DNA of 64,000 bases from a virus, in the IMG/VR virus record IMGVR_UViG_3300037348_000049, positions 1-64,000 of that record. The stretch is one strand, 5' to 3'. The notes beneath the pieces are model-generated. The model was not told the origin of the DNA, ran no database searches, and saw nothing but the letters and a program-made list of their open reading frames with translations. This document shows, piece by piece, positions 34,924 to 42,503 of this stretch. The stretch's first letter is position 1, and each line of letters opens with the position of its first letter. The translations under genes were made by a program, and so were the position numbers.

Positions 34924-35342
34924 GATTTTTTATCTCGCTCAATAAGCTTTTCTATTGGCGTGGAATCGTTCGCGGGGCGGCTATCCATCTCTAGCTTTTT
35001 TTCTATCCTGTATATACGCCTGTCAAGCTTGTAGATGTTTTTGTTTCCTTCATCTAGTCTCTGATGAACCTTATCTACTGAATCCTTTAAAGAGTTTCCG
35101 CCATTATTTTTTAGATTTCCGTCGATGTCACTCAACCGCTCCATCACCCCTAATGTTGCACCCCTGCCTGGTCTAGCTTTCTCTCCCGACCAGTCGGCCA
35201 TGAAATTCTCCCAGGTTAAAATGCGGCGCCTTATACCAAGATACATGGGACGAATTAACCTAACTACCGCAAACCAGGCTGCTAGTATTGTTGTTATTGC
35301 TACAGCTATAGCGGTTAACAGCATCATTTGATCTTCAGTCAT
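34920..35342 (-). CDS. small membrane protein with coiled-coil tail
   Basis: A 140-residue leftward protein. Residues about 7-28 form one strong membrane helix (LLTAIAVAITTILAAWFAVV), then a basic stretch, and the C-terminal half is a charged coiled coil with heptad-like spacing (VDKVHQRLDEGNKNIYKL). One membrane segment, basic juxtamembrane residues and a long coiled tail make a holin-like or other lysis role possible, but there is no endolysin nearby. A membrane anchor for another phage function is equally possible. It is the only leftward gene between two rightward blocks. Confidence 0.65.
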   Translation of the reverse strand: MTEDQMMLLTAIAVAITTILAAWFAVVRLIRPMYLGIRRRILTWENFMADWSGEKARPGRGATLGVMERLSDIDGNLKNNGGNSLKDSVDKVHQRLDEGNKNIYKLDRRIYRIEKKLEMDSRPANDSTPIEKLIERDKKS

Positions 35343-35348
35343 AAAATA

Positions 35349-35379
35349 TAAACCTAAACCTAAACCTAAACTTAAACCT
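35349..35379. repeat. TAAACC hexamer array (telomere-like)
   Basis: Between TATA and CTTGAG the sequence reads AACC TAAACC TAAACC TAAACT TAAACC: three exact TAAACC units, one with a final T (TAAACT), and a truncated AACC at the start. On the leftward strand it reads as repeated TTTAGG just ahead of the start of the membrane protein gene, so each AGG could also act as a poor ribosome site. Confidence 0.75.
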
Positions 35380-35515
35380 TGAGTTTGCGCGAATGTCGTA
35401 TACCCAACTGAACCTGCTGGATTCCTCTAGATAATTGTACCTCAATAAAAAACATTCTATTGGGTGCTCTTAACGTGGTAAATTTTTAAAATTTATATTA
35501 TTTCTATTTAATGAC

Positions 35516-35557
35516 TTGCATTTCTCATAGTGACGTGTAGAATGCTATTAGTCACTA
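35516..35557 (+). promoter_or_regulatory. primase promoter with flanking operator-like inverted repeat
   Basis: TTGCAT at 35516-35521 and TAGAAT at 35538-35543 with a 16-nt spacer make a fair sigma-70-like promoter, with TG just before the -10. TAGTGAC at 35528-35534 and GTCACTA at 35551-35557 form a 7-bp inverted repeat that straddles the -10 element. A dimeric repressor bound there would block polymerase. The predicted start falls about 55 nt before the primase ATG. Confidence 0.45.
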
Positions 35558-35609
35558 AGCACAAAGAAAGATCCATGCATTTTTATAGAATAACTAGGAT
35601 TTCAATATA

Positions 35610-38252
35610 ATGGCAAGTCAATGGGAAGAGTCCTCTGGACGCCTCGGGCCTGCTGCGGCTTATTATGCCAGCAAGTACGGTTGGAAAATACTACCAGTAC
35701 ACGGTCTTGGCAGGGACGGTAAATGTACCTGTGGTAAGACCCATATAGATTCCAAGGAAATTGGAAAGCACCCGGCTATTAACAACTGGAATACCCAAGC
35801 GACGGACGACTTAGAGCAGCTTGCTACTTGGTGGGGGATCAATCCGGACTACAATGTTGGAGTTTTTGCTAAAGAATCCGGCTTCTTGGTTATTGATGTA
35901 GACCCTCGCTCTGGCGGCGATGAGTCGTTCATAACACTAGAAAATCGCGCAGAAGGGGCCCTACCTCCTACTGTAGAGGCAATAACTGGCGTTTGGGACG
36001 ACCGTCAAGGGAGGCCTACTCGTGGTCGTCACCTTATATATAAATGTGACCCTAACGAAAAGTTCATAGGAAACTTTAAAAGCGAAGGTCTTGGCGGAAT
36101 TGACGTTAAGCACAACGGATACATACTACTTACGCCATCTAGACATTTCTCTGGCGTTAACTACGTATGGAAACCTGGACATGCCCCCTGGGAGATGGAC
36201 ATAGCGCAGGCTCCAGAGGAATTGTTGAATGTTATCCGACCTAAGAAGAAGGCCCGTGGCACTGGAGTCTACGGAACCGCTGACTGGTCCTGGATTGGTG
36301 AGCTTGAATTTGCCGGTGAAAAAGTTGATGTTGATAAAATTATGGAAGAGGGCATTAGTGAAGGCTCTCGTGCTGTGGACATCTATCGCTTAGCCTGTGC
36401 GCTGGCAAACAAATACGGTACCGATAACGCAAACCGAACTTACATCGAAACATTGATGATTAGATTCAACGCAGAGATGGTAAAACCTCCAATGGAGCTC
36501 GAGGGGCAAAACTCCCTGCTTATGCACGTTCATAGAGCAATTGATTTCGTGGCCAATAATCCCAAGATTGATTTAGGCTGGGGCGGTCTAAGCGAGTGGG
36601 TAAAAGGTGAAGGAACCGAGTGGGCAGCTAAGAACCAAGAGGAAAAGATTCCTAGCAGGGACATAATTGTTCCGATTGTCCTGGGAGGCACGGATGACTC
36701 AGGGGGGCCAACTCCTACTTATAATCTTGGTCAGCAAATCAAAGATTTAGCATCTAGAGGTATGTCTGTAACTCAGGCTTCAAGCGGTGGTAATCTAAAT
36801 ATTCCCAACGACGTTGATGCCGTAAGTGAGTCTGACGGTGGTCGAGAAGGTTATCGCACACTAACTGATACTGGCAATGGGCGTCGCATGATTGACGCGT
36901 TCTCTTCAGTAGTAAGATATACAGAAAGTTTAGGATGGTTTTATTGGGACGGGGCCCATTGGAAGCATGACGTAGAACAGCTAAAGATTAAAGAACTTGC
37001 GAAAAGAGTCTCCCCAATGATTGCCGGTGAAGTCATAAACTACGGCCCTGGAGACGATTCAAAGAAGCAGGAGCTTGTTTCCTGGGCCAAGCAAGGTAAG
37101 TCTAATACTAGAATCTCCAACATGATAGCCAGCTCGCACACTGACGAGAGAATAACATCTCACGTTGATCAGTGGGACGATAAGCCACATCTTTTAGGCG
37201 CGTCTAATGGAATTATTGACCTAAAGACTGGAGAACTTCTCAAGGGGCGTCCAGATTTATATATGACAAAAAACACACCTGTCTCTTACACACCCGGACT
37301 AAAAAATATTCGTTGGACTGAGTTCTTAAACTTTGTAACAGACGGAGACGAAGAGTATCAGAGATGGCTTCAAAAGGCCGTAGGATACACCCTGACGGGA
37401 CTAGTAGAGCAGGACGTTATGTTCTTGGTATATGGCCCTCCAGGGTCTGGTAAGAACACTTTTGTGGAAACTATTGTAAACGCATTGGGCACAAAAGAGT
37501 ATGCTTTTTCTTTAGATAGTCAGGTCCTAGCGTCTAATGACGGTATGTCCAGTAGGACTGACGAGTACTACATGGCAGAGGTTAGGGGGCGACGTATGAT
37601 TTGGCTAGATGAGTTGCCTGATGGCGGTCGAATGAAAGAGAATCAAGTCAAAAAGATGACTGGTTCTCAGGAGTTGCAGGGCAGATCTCCTGGAGAGAGA
37701 CCTTTTACTTTTAAATCTCAAGGTAAGCTCTGGGTGACTACGAACCACAAGCCGATTATTACCGATGATGCAATGTGGCGCAGGTTGAGGCCCATTCCTC
37801 TCCTTAACATTCCTGACAAGCCTGACAGTAGCCTAAAGCCATACCTTTCTGATCTAGACGGAGGACTACCAGCCGTGCTTTCCTGGGCGGTAGAGGGTGC
37901 CATTAGGTACCTCAACTCTTCAGAGTCGGACCCGCTTGGCTGGTGTACGGTTGTGAAGGAAGCTGCAGAAGTCTATCGAAAGAATGAAGACAGAATTGGG
38001 ATCTTCCTAGATGAAGAGACAAAAGATATGCCTGGAGCCTCTTTGCGTGTAAAAGACTTGTTTATGACTTATAAATTCTGGAGTGAAGATCGCGGCGAAC
38101 GCCCAATGACGCAGATAGCCTTCCACAGGAAGATAACTGACAGAGGGCTAAAAGTTGTTGGTACTGGATCAAAAGCCGAAATTAAAGATATGTCCAAGAA
38201 TCTCTCAATTGTGAGCAATTCTTCTGAAGTTTCATGGAGCAACTTAATCTAA
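35610..38252 (+). CDS. primase-polymerase / D5-like helicase
   Basis: An 880-residue replication protein. The N-terminal third is a prim-pol (archaeo-eukaryotic primase type) domain: CTCGKTH near the start, then VIDVDPRSGGDES with D96 and D98 as metal ligands, and a GRHLIYKCD segment. The C-terminal half is a superfamily 3 helicase of the phage P4/D5 type, with MASSHTDERITSHVDQWD, GPPGSGKNTFVETI as Walker A (K615), and DELPDGGRM as Walker B, then TGSQELQGRSPGERPF and TTNHKPII. Such fusions prime and unwind at phage origins. It stands alone at the end of the rightward transcription block, behind its own promoter region. Confidence 0.95.
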   Translation: MASQWEESSGRLGPAAAYYASKYGWKILPVHGLGRDGKCTCGKTHIDSKEIGKHPAINNWNTQATDDLEQLATWWGINPDYNVGVFAKESGFLVIDVDPRSGGDESFITLENRAEGALPPTVEAITGVWDDRQGRPTRGRHLIYKCDPNEKFIGNFKSEGLGGIDVKHNGYILLTPSRHFSGVNYVWKPGHAPWEMDIAQAPEELLNVIRPKKKARGTGVYGTADWSWIGELEFAGEKVDVDKIMEEGISEGSRAVDIYRLACALANKYGTDNANRTYIETLMIRFNAEMVKPPMELEGQNSLLMHVHRAIDFVANNPKIDLGWGGLSEWVKGEGTEWAAKNQEEKIPSRDIIVPIVLGGTDDSGGPTPTYNLGQQIKDLASRGMSVTQASSGGNLNIPNDVDAVSESDGGREGYRTLTDTGNGRRMIDAFSSVVRYTESLGWFYWDGAHWKHDVEQLKIKELAKRVSPMIAGEVINYGPGDDSKKQELVSWAKQGKSNTRISNMIASSHTDERITSHVDQWDDKPHLLGASNGIIDLKTGELLKGRPDLYMTKNTPVSYTPGLKNIRWTEFLNFVTDGDEEYQRWLQKAVGYTLTGLVEQDVMFLVYGPPGSGKNTFVETIVNALGTKEYAFSLDSQVLASNDGMSSRTDEYYMAEVRGRRMIWLDELPDGGRMKENQVKKMTGSQELQGRSPGERPFTFKSQGKLWVTTNHKPIITDDAMWRRLRPIPLLNIPDKPDSSLKPYLSDLDGGLPAVLSWAVEGAIRYLNSSESDPLGWCTVVKEAAEVYRKNEDRIGIFLDEETKDMPGASLRVKDLFMTYKFWSEDRGERPMTQIAFHRKITDRGLKVVGTGSKAEIKDMSKNLSIVSNSSEVSWSNLI

Positions 38253-38276
38253 CTTTGAAAGTTATTAAATAAAAGA

Positions 38277-38326
38277 ACCTTATCAGTAGTGACATAATTG
38301 AACTAAGTGATCAACTACTGATAGGT
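38277..38326. repeat. long inverted repeat after primase, covers a ribosome site
   Basis: ACCTTATCAGTAGT at 38277-38290 is matched by ACTACTGATAGGT at 38314-38326 with one bulged base. The 3' arm contains AGGT, the only ribosome-site-like sequence of the small zinc-finger ORF that starts at 38336, so the hairpin could mask it. The TAGTGAC sequence in the 5' part also occurs in the primase operator. Confidence 0.65.
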
Positions 38327-38335
38327 AACCCTATA

Positions 38336-38434
38336 TTGAGTAAAAAAGACTACGTCTGTAGCAAATGTCAAAAAAATTGGCCCGTACCGTCCTTGGCAAA
38401 AGCTTGTCAAGAAAAACACGGGCCAACTGTATAA
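38336..38434 (+). CDS. tiny zinc-finger protein
   Basis: A 32-codon ORF from TTG 38336 to TAA 38434. The peptide has the ordered set CSKC...KACQEKH, that is C-x2-C-x12-C-x4-H, a plausible single zinc site in a protein this short. AGGT lies 9 nt ahead of the start. The 3' half overlaps the leftward terminator hairpin, so the ORF could be chance; the cysteine-histidine spacing argues for a real gene. It may bind nucleic acid or a protein partner. Confidence 0.5.
   Translation: MSKKDYVCSKCQKNWPVPSLAKACQEKHGPTV
38370..38426 (-). terminator. intrinsic terminator of the leftward operon
   Basis: TTGGCCCGT at 38377-38385 and ACGGGCCAA at 38418-38426 make a perfect 9-bp stem. The loop holds a second hairpin (CTTGGCA/TGTCAAG with one G-U). 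Read leftward the stem is followed by seven T (plus-strand A7 at 38370-38376), the classic rho-independent design. It lies just beyond the stop of the leftward glycosyltransferase. Confidence 0.8.
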
Positions 38435-38450
38435 GTAACGTATCTAGTAA

Positions 38451-39539
38451 CTACTCATTACTCGAGGATAGTCTCTGCTGCTCTAAAGCATGATCATAGT
38501 GAAGCTGATTTACAGCAAGCCTACTATCGTTACTTAGAGATAGAGCAGTAGTATTGTAGCTCACTGCCTCCGAGTACAGCCCAAGGTTGTAGCTCGAAAC
38601 CGCGGCTAAGTCCCAGGGTAGGTCACCCCATGCAAAATCCTCGCAAAGATACTCTAATGGTCTTTCGGGTATAGCGCATGCATTCGTTGCGTAAGTCCTG
38701 CAGCTATCCCAAGAACCTTGTTCGTAGTAGTACTGAGCCAACTCAACTAGTGGCTCTCGTCTACCAGGGGCCTGAGCGACAGCCTGTATTAGCCAGTCAA
38801 CTCTGTTATCCGGCTCTACTTTGGATAGATATCGCATAGATGCAGCACGTTCCGGGGCCCATGTAGCAGTTGGTAGATTTAGGTGTCGCTTGAATTCGAC
38901 AGCAGCCTCTTCATATCGGCCGTAAAAATAAAGCTCTCTGGCGTAATAAAAAGCATTTCTGTCATCGTACAAATCTTCCTTCACAGCTTGCGCCAACAAT
39001 GGCAAGTACTGCGACCTGGGCTTTGTATTATCTGGATGGTGATGTATTTTTAGCCCTGTCCAGCTCTGTGTCTCTGCTTCATCACCATATCTAGTCAAAA
39101 CTTCGTGTACTGGATGCTTCCAGCGATAGCCAAAACGTGAGTGAATCTTATCCCCTCCGTAAACAAGCCCTGGGGAGGTCTCAGCTGAGTTCTTCCAACT
39201 CCAAGTGTACTCATAGCGAGGCCTGGTGGTGCCCTTTTCGAGGGCTTGTTCTAACTCTTCGCGCCAACCAGGGAGCAACACTTCGTCCATATCTAAGGCG
39301 ATGCAATAGTCTAGATCCTGAGGCATTGCTGCTAGGGTCGCGTTTCTGGCCATGTCAAATCTCCATGGCTTTACCGACACATCGATTACGTGTATGCCAA
39401 GCTCACCAGCTTTTTGAACAGTTAGATCGCTAGACCCAGTGTCCCCAATCATAATAAAATCAGCTTCTTTTGCTGATTCATACCAACGTTCTACGAATTG
39501 CTCTTCATTTAAAGAGATTGTGTAGACTCCTACTTTCAT
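38451..39539 (-). CDS. glycosyltransferase family 2
   Basis: A 362-residue leftward enzyme. The N-terminal 110 residues are a GT-A fold with YTISLNEEQFV, DTGSSD and DMDEV (the metal-binding DxD-type motif). The C-terminal 180 residues are helical, with TPR-like repeats (FYYARELYFYGRYEEAAVEFKR). Together with the GT-B-like gene at 32.4 kb this gives the phage two sugar-transfer enzymes, perhaps to modify virion proteins or DNA. The start overlaps the phosphoesterase stop by 4 nt. It ends the leftward operon. Confidence 0.85.
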   Translation of the reverse strand: MKVGVYTISLNEEQFVERWYESAKEADFIMIGDTGSSDLTVQKAGELGIHVIDVSVKPWRFDMARNATLAAMPQDLDYCIALDMDEVLLPGWREELEQALEKGTTRPRYEYTWSWKNSAETSPGLVYGGDKIHSRFGYRWKHPVHEVLTRYGDEAETQSWTGLKIHHHPDNTKPRSQYLPLLAQAVKEDLYDDRNAFYYARELYFYGRYEEAAVEFKRHLNLPTATWAPERAASMRYLSKVEPDNRVDWLIQAVAQAPGRREPLVELAQYYYEQGSWDSCRTYATNACAIPERPLEYLCEDFAWGDLPWDLAAVSSYNLGLYSEAVSYNTTALSLSNDSRLAVNQLHYDHALEQQRLSSSNE

Positions 39540-40738
39540 TTTTGCACTCCTAATACGCTGATGTTTTCTCGGGGATCAAAGCTTCCGCCAATGACCATTG
39601 TTAGCATTCCTGGATTGGATTCCATGCCGCTACGGTCTCTGTACCATTCGCTTCCCGGATCTGTCGTAGGGGCCTGTACCCACAATCGGTTTCCTATGTC
39701 CATAGTCCTAAAATTATGATAGTGACCTGACACCCAGACATCAGCACTACCTAGAGGCGTCTGCCCCGCTGCGTGCCCTGATAGAAACTTCATGACATTG
39801 TTCTGTGAAGCTTGGTGGCCATGGAATATACCCAGCATACAACCATCAACATCTACCGTTAAAGTTTGGTGGCCCGAACTAGGGTATCTGAACTCAACGT
39901 GAGAAAGTTCTGGATTCTCCGCACAAATATCCTGCACTGCAGACGCAATCTCTACGTTCCACCCATCAGCTGGATCGGCAGCAACTTGACGAGTCACCTC
40001 ATCGTGGTTACCGTTAACTACAGGCACCACTAATCGATCAACCAAAGGGGCTAGAGCTTTTATTTGAGCTAATAGTAATCTACGGGCAACTCTAACTTGC
40101 TCTGTGAGTCCGAGATCTGAAGCAGCAAGACCTTGAAGTCGTCCGTTTTGGGAGGTGTTACCTTCAACGTGGTCTCCGGGAAGAGCTAGAACAATAGTAC
40201 CAGGAGCTACACCACCTTTTTTTAGTGAGTTAAATTTTTGGATTGATCTATCAGTGAGGTGTAGAATTCTATCGACAGATTGGGCACTTCCTTGTCCATT
40301 TGCTTTTTTACCAAGTTGCTGGTCGCTGGGCACTACAAGAAATGCACCACCACCAGTAGATTTTTTGACGCCCTTGGATGGTCGCCACTTTTTTATGTCT
40401 TTAATGAGTTGCTCAGAGTCAAATTCCCCGGAGAGAGCCGCGTTAGTCGGGATCACGTTCACTCGGATTGACTCGAGGTACTCTCCATCAAATTTCTGCC
40501 ACTTGCCTTGGCGCAACGAGGTGACTATCCAATTGTTCGGGTTTAATCCAAATTCTTCTAAGACCCCGGCAGCATCGGCTTCGTTTCCGGCCGGCCTGGG
40601 CTTGCCTATAAGGAAGCCACCTTTTTCGCTGTCAACGTCCATTCGAGGACGCCAATCTTCAGGTATGCCTAGCTTCTTAATATCCGACCCCGTTTGCCCT
40701 GGCTCACGCAGTTCGTCTAACTTGCTAGACAATCCCAC
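39536..40738 (-). CDS. metallophosphoesterase
   Basis: A 400-residue protein from GTG 40738. Residues about 1-140 are an extra N-terminal domain; the rest is a calcineurin-like phosphoesterase with the GDHVEG, NGNHDE and GHYHNF signatures that hold two metal ions. This is the family of SbcD/Mre11-type nucleases and other phosphoesterases; no partner SbcC ATPase is present here. A DNA-processing or nucleotide-handling role is likely but not certain. Confidence 0.85.
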   Translation of the reverse strand: MGLSSKLDELREPGQTGSDIKKLGIPEDWRPRMDVDSEKGGFLIGKPRPAGNEADAAGVLEEFGLNPNNWIVTSLRQGKWQKFDGEYLESIRVNVIPTNAALSGEFDSEQLIKDIKKWRPSKGVKKSTGGGAFLVVPSDQQLGKKANGQGSAQSVDRILHLTDRSIQKFNSLKKGGVAPGTIVLALPGDHVEGNTSQNGRLQGLAASDLGLTEQVRVARRLLLAQIKALAPLVDRLVVPVVNGNHDEVTRQVAADPADGWNVEIASAVQDICAENPELSHVEFRYPSSGHQTLTVDVDGCMLGIFHGHQASQNNVMKFLSGHAAGQTPLGSADVWVSGHYHNFRTMDIGNRLWVQAPTTDPGSEWYRDRSGMESNPGMLTMVIGGSFDPRENISVLGVQK

Positions 40739-40740
40739 GG

Positions 40741-41016
40741 TCAGACCCCACTACTAAAGCAAGCACACTCTTGACGTCTATGACGCTCTATGCTGGAGTT
40801 GCTCATCTGAAAACCCTCGGCTTTCAGTGCTCCTACAAGACGAGTGGCTGGTAGATACTCTGGGTGTAGAGTATCTATGTTTTGGAGCGTCTCTAGGTAA
40901 GCAGTTACATCACTCTCAGTAAGCCTACTTGACGTTGTTATGCGGATAGCTGCGCATTGTTTTGTTCTGTTCCTATGTAGCTTAGAAACCCTATCTATGC
41001 TTTCGGCCAATGCCAT
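40741..41016 (-). CDS. small helix-turn-helix-like protein
   Basis: A 91-residue protein with a strong ribosome site (AAGGAGAACTT before ATG). The C-terminal 40 residues (LVGALKAEGFQMSNSSIERHRRQECAC) look like a helix-turn-helix followed by a Cys-rich end, a pattern common in small actinophage DNA-binding proteins and in some small terminase subunits. It lies 2 nt ahead of the phosphoesterase, so it is in that operon. DNA binding is likely; a terminase role is only possible. Confidence 0.65.
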   Translation of the reverse strand: MALAESIDRVSKLHRNRTKQCAAIRITTSSRLTESDVTAYLETLQNIDTLHPEYLPATRLVGALKAEGFQMSNSSIERHRRQECACFSSGV

Positions 41017-41096
41017 AAGTTCTCCTTGGGTCGGTTATGCTGCCAAGCCTACCACAAGATGACGCGTTTATGAAGTATATTAGAAGTTTATTTTGA

Positions 41097-42503
41097 CTAA
41101 GCCCAGAACTTCCAAGAGCTCCCAGTCCAGACATATGTCTCTGTAGATGCCCAAGTCGAGCCATTCCAGACACTCACATCCGGTAGTGCCCAGTCGGCAC
41201 CGTTCCAAACCCCTCCAATAATATTTGGAAGTTGGATTCGATTAGAGGTTGTATTGATGCTAAAGTCAGCGTTGCTTGCAGTACCTGCCCAGCTGTAGAT
41301 CCCTCCGGGGGTTAAGCCTGTTATTATTTCGTTTCCACTCTGACTGGATGAATTTAAGCCAGTACCCGAGACCGAGACTGATGTTGCAAAACTGCTATTC
41401 CAGACAACACGAGCACTAGTTGAGTCAATAGCTGTTGCGGAAATATTTAATGTTGGGGTATTACTAAGAGTCTTTACTGAGGTCTCTACTGTCTCACCGC
41501 CCTGAGCGTTCGATACTTGTATTGAGTATGAATAAGTGGTGTTGGCAGACAATCCGCTAATGCTAGTTGATCCACTGCTGGAGTTGCTAATAACTGAGTT
41601 ATTATCCAATCGCCTAACAGTCACGCTGGTTGGTGCGGCGTTGCCTTCAGAAGAGCTCCAACTGATATCTACTTGACTCTGGGAGTTGCTAGACGCTCCA
41701 ATTTGACCAGTTGCCGGCTGTGCATCACTCGGGGTCTGTACCGTGCTACTGGTTGCGTTTGTCCCTGTGTGATATGAGGTACTAGTAACACCACCACCAT
41801 GTGCTGCAGAAACATTGCTATGCGCAGCAACTTTAAACGCGTAAGATGTGTTTGGACTTAACCCCGATATGGTGGCTTGGGTAGTGCCACTACCTACATT
41901 AGTGGCATAAGACCAGCTTCCGTTATTTGCTTGAGAAAGCACGCGGTATCCGCTGATTGGGATTCCTCCATTGTCACTTGGTGCTGACCAGGACAAGAAA
42001 ACACTACTGGAACTTTGTACACCTGCACTAAGATTGCGGGGGGCACTCGGAACAGTGTCTACCACGAATTCCCCGCTAAGAGTTCTACCAGATGCGTCTC
42101 CTCCTCGGCGGGCATAGATAATACCTCCAGAGCCAGCAAAAAACTCGGTACTAGTACTATCACCCTTAGAAAACCCGTAATATACAGTATTGCCTGCAAA
42201 TTTAGCTAGGTTAGGATAATCTCGTCGCTGACCGGTACCAGTTGTGGTAACTGAATCAGCGTAACCGTCTGTACCACCACTGCTGTTAGCAATGCGTAGA
42301 CGCACGACTCCACCAGCTGATGAATTTGTAAAATTTATGGCAAATTGAGTGACCCTAATTGGCATCGAGCTCTCTTGACCAATTGCACCACTAGTATTAG
42401 TATCACCGGTTCCAAAGGTATATGGACTTGTTAAATACTCAGCGCTAAATCCATTGTTTCTAACAAAAGAGTTAGAGCCTAATGGAAATGTTTTCCTAGG
42501 CAT
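41097..42503 (-). CDS. tail fibre/adhesin with fibronectin-III domains
   Basis: A 468-residue leftward protein that overlaps the upstream stop by 1 nt (TAATG). Residues about 1-145 are a beta-rich attachment domain; about 150-240 is a clear FN3 domain (APRNLSAGVQ, FLSWSAPSDNGG, SGLSPNTSYAFKV); about 260-345 is another (GLSANTTYSYSIQVSNAQGG). A third weaker sandwich follows. The C-terminus has three W-rich repeats of the form VWNGSTW. FN3 modules in phage tails often bind surface sugars. It is the last gene of the fibre block. Confidence 0.75.
   Translation of the reverse strand: MPRKTFPLGSNSFVRNNGFSAEYLTSPYTFGTGDTNTSGAIGQESSMPIRVTQFAINFTNSSAGGVVRLRIANSSGGTDGYADSVTTTGTGQRRDYPNLAKFAGNTVYYGFSKGDSTSTEFFAGSGGIIYARRGGDASGRTLSGEFVVDTVPSAPRNLSAGVQSSSSVFLSWSAPSDNGGIPISGYRVLSQANNGSWSYATNVGSGTTQATISGLSPNTSYAFKVAAHSNVSAAHGGGVTSTSYHTGTNATSSTVQTPSDAQPATGQIGASSNSQSQVDISWSSSEGNAAPTSVTVRRLDNNSVISNSSSGSTSISGLSANTTYSYSIQVSNAQGGETVETSVKTLSNTPTLNISATAIDSTSARVVWNSSFATSVSVSGTGLNSSSQSGNEIITGLTPGGIYSWAGTASNADFSINTTSNRIQLPNIIGGVWNGADWALPDVSVWNGSTWASTETYVWTGSSWKFWA

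Larger units (their letters stand above)
35343..35609. promoter_or_regulatory. divergent intergenic control region
   Basis: A 267-nt gap between a leftward gene (start 35342) and the rightward primase (start 35610). It holds a telomere-like TAAACC repeat next to the leftward start, an A/T-rich tract near 35480-35511, and a sigma-70-like promoter framed by an inverted repeat near 35516-35557. It contains no ORF I can support. It is the most obvious transcription switch in the central part of the window. Confidence 0.6.

Noticed and set aside
34920-35342. Definite holin call for the small membrane protein
   Set aside because: Only one membrane helix, a long coiled coil and no endolysin neighbour; left as a possibility.
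35349-35379. TTTAGG array as a true linear telomere
   Set aside because: It is internal, short and beside a gene start; only five units are present.
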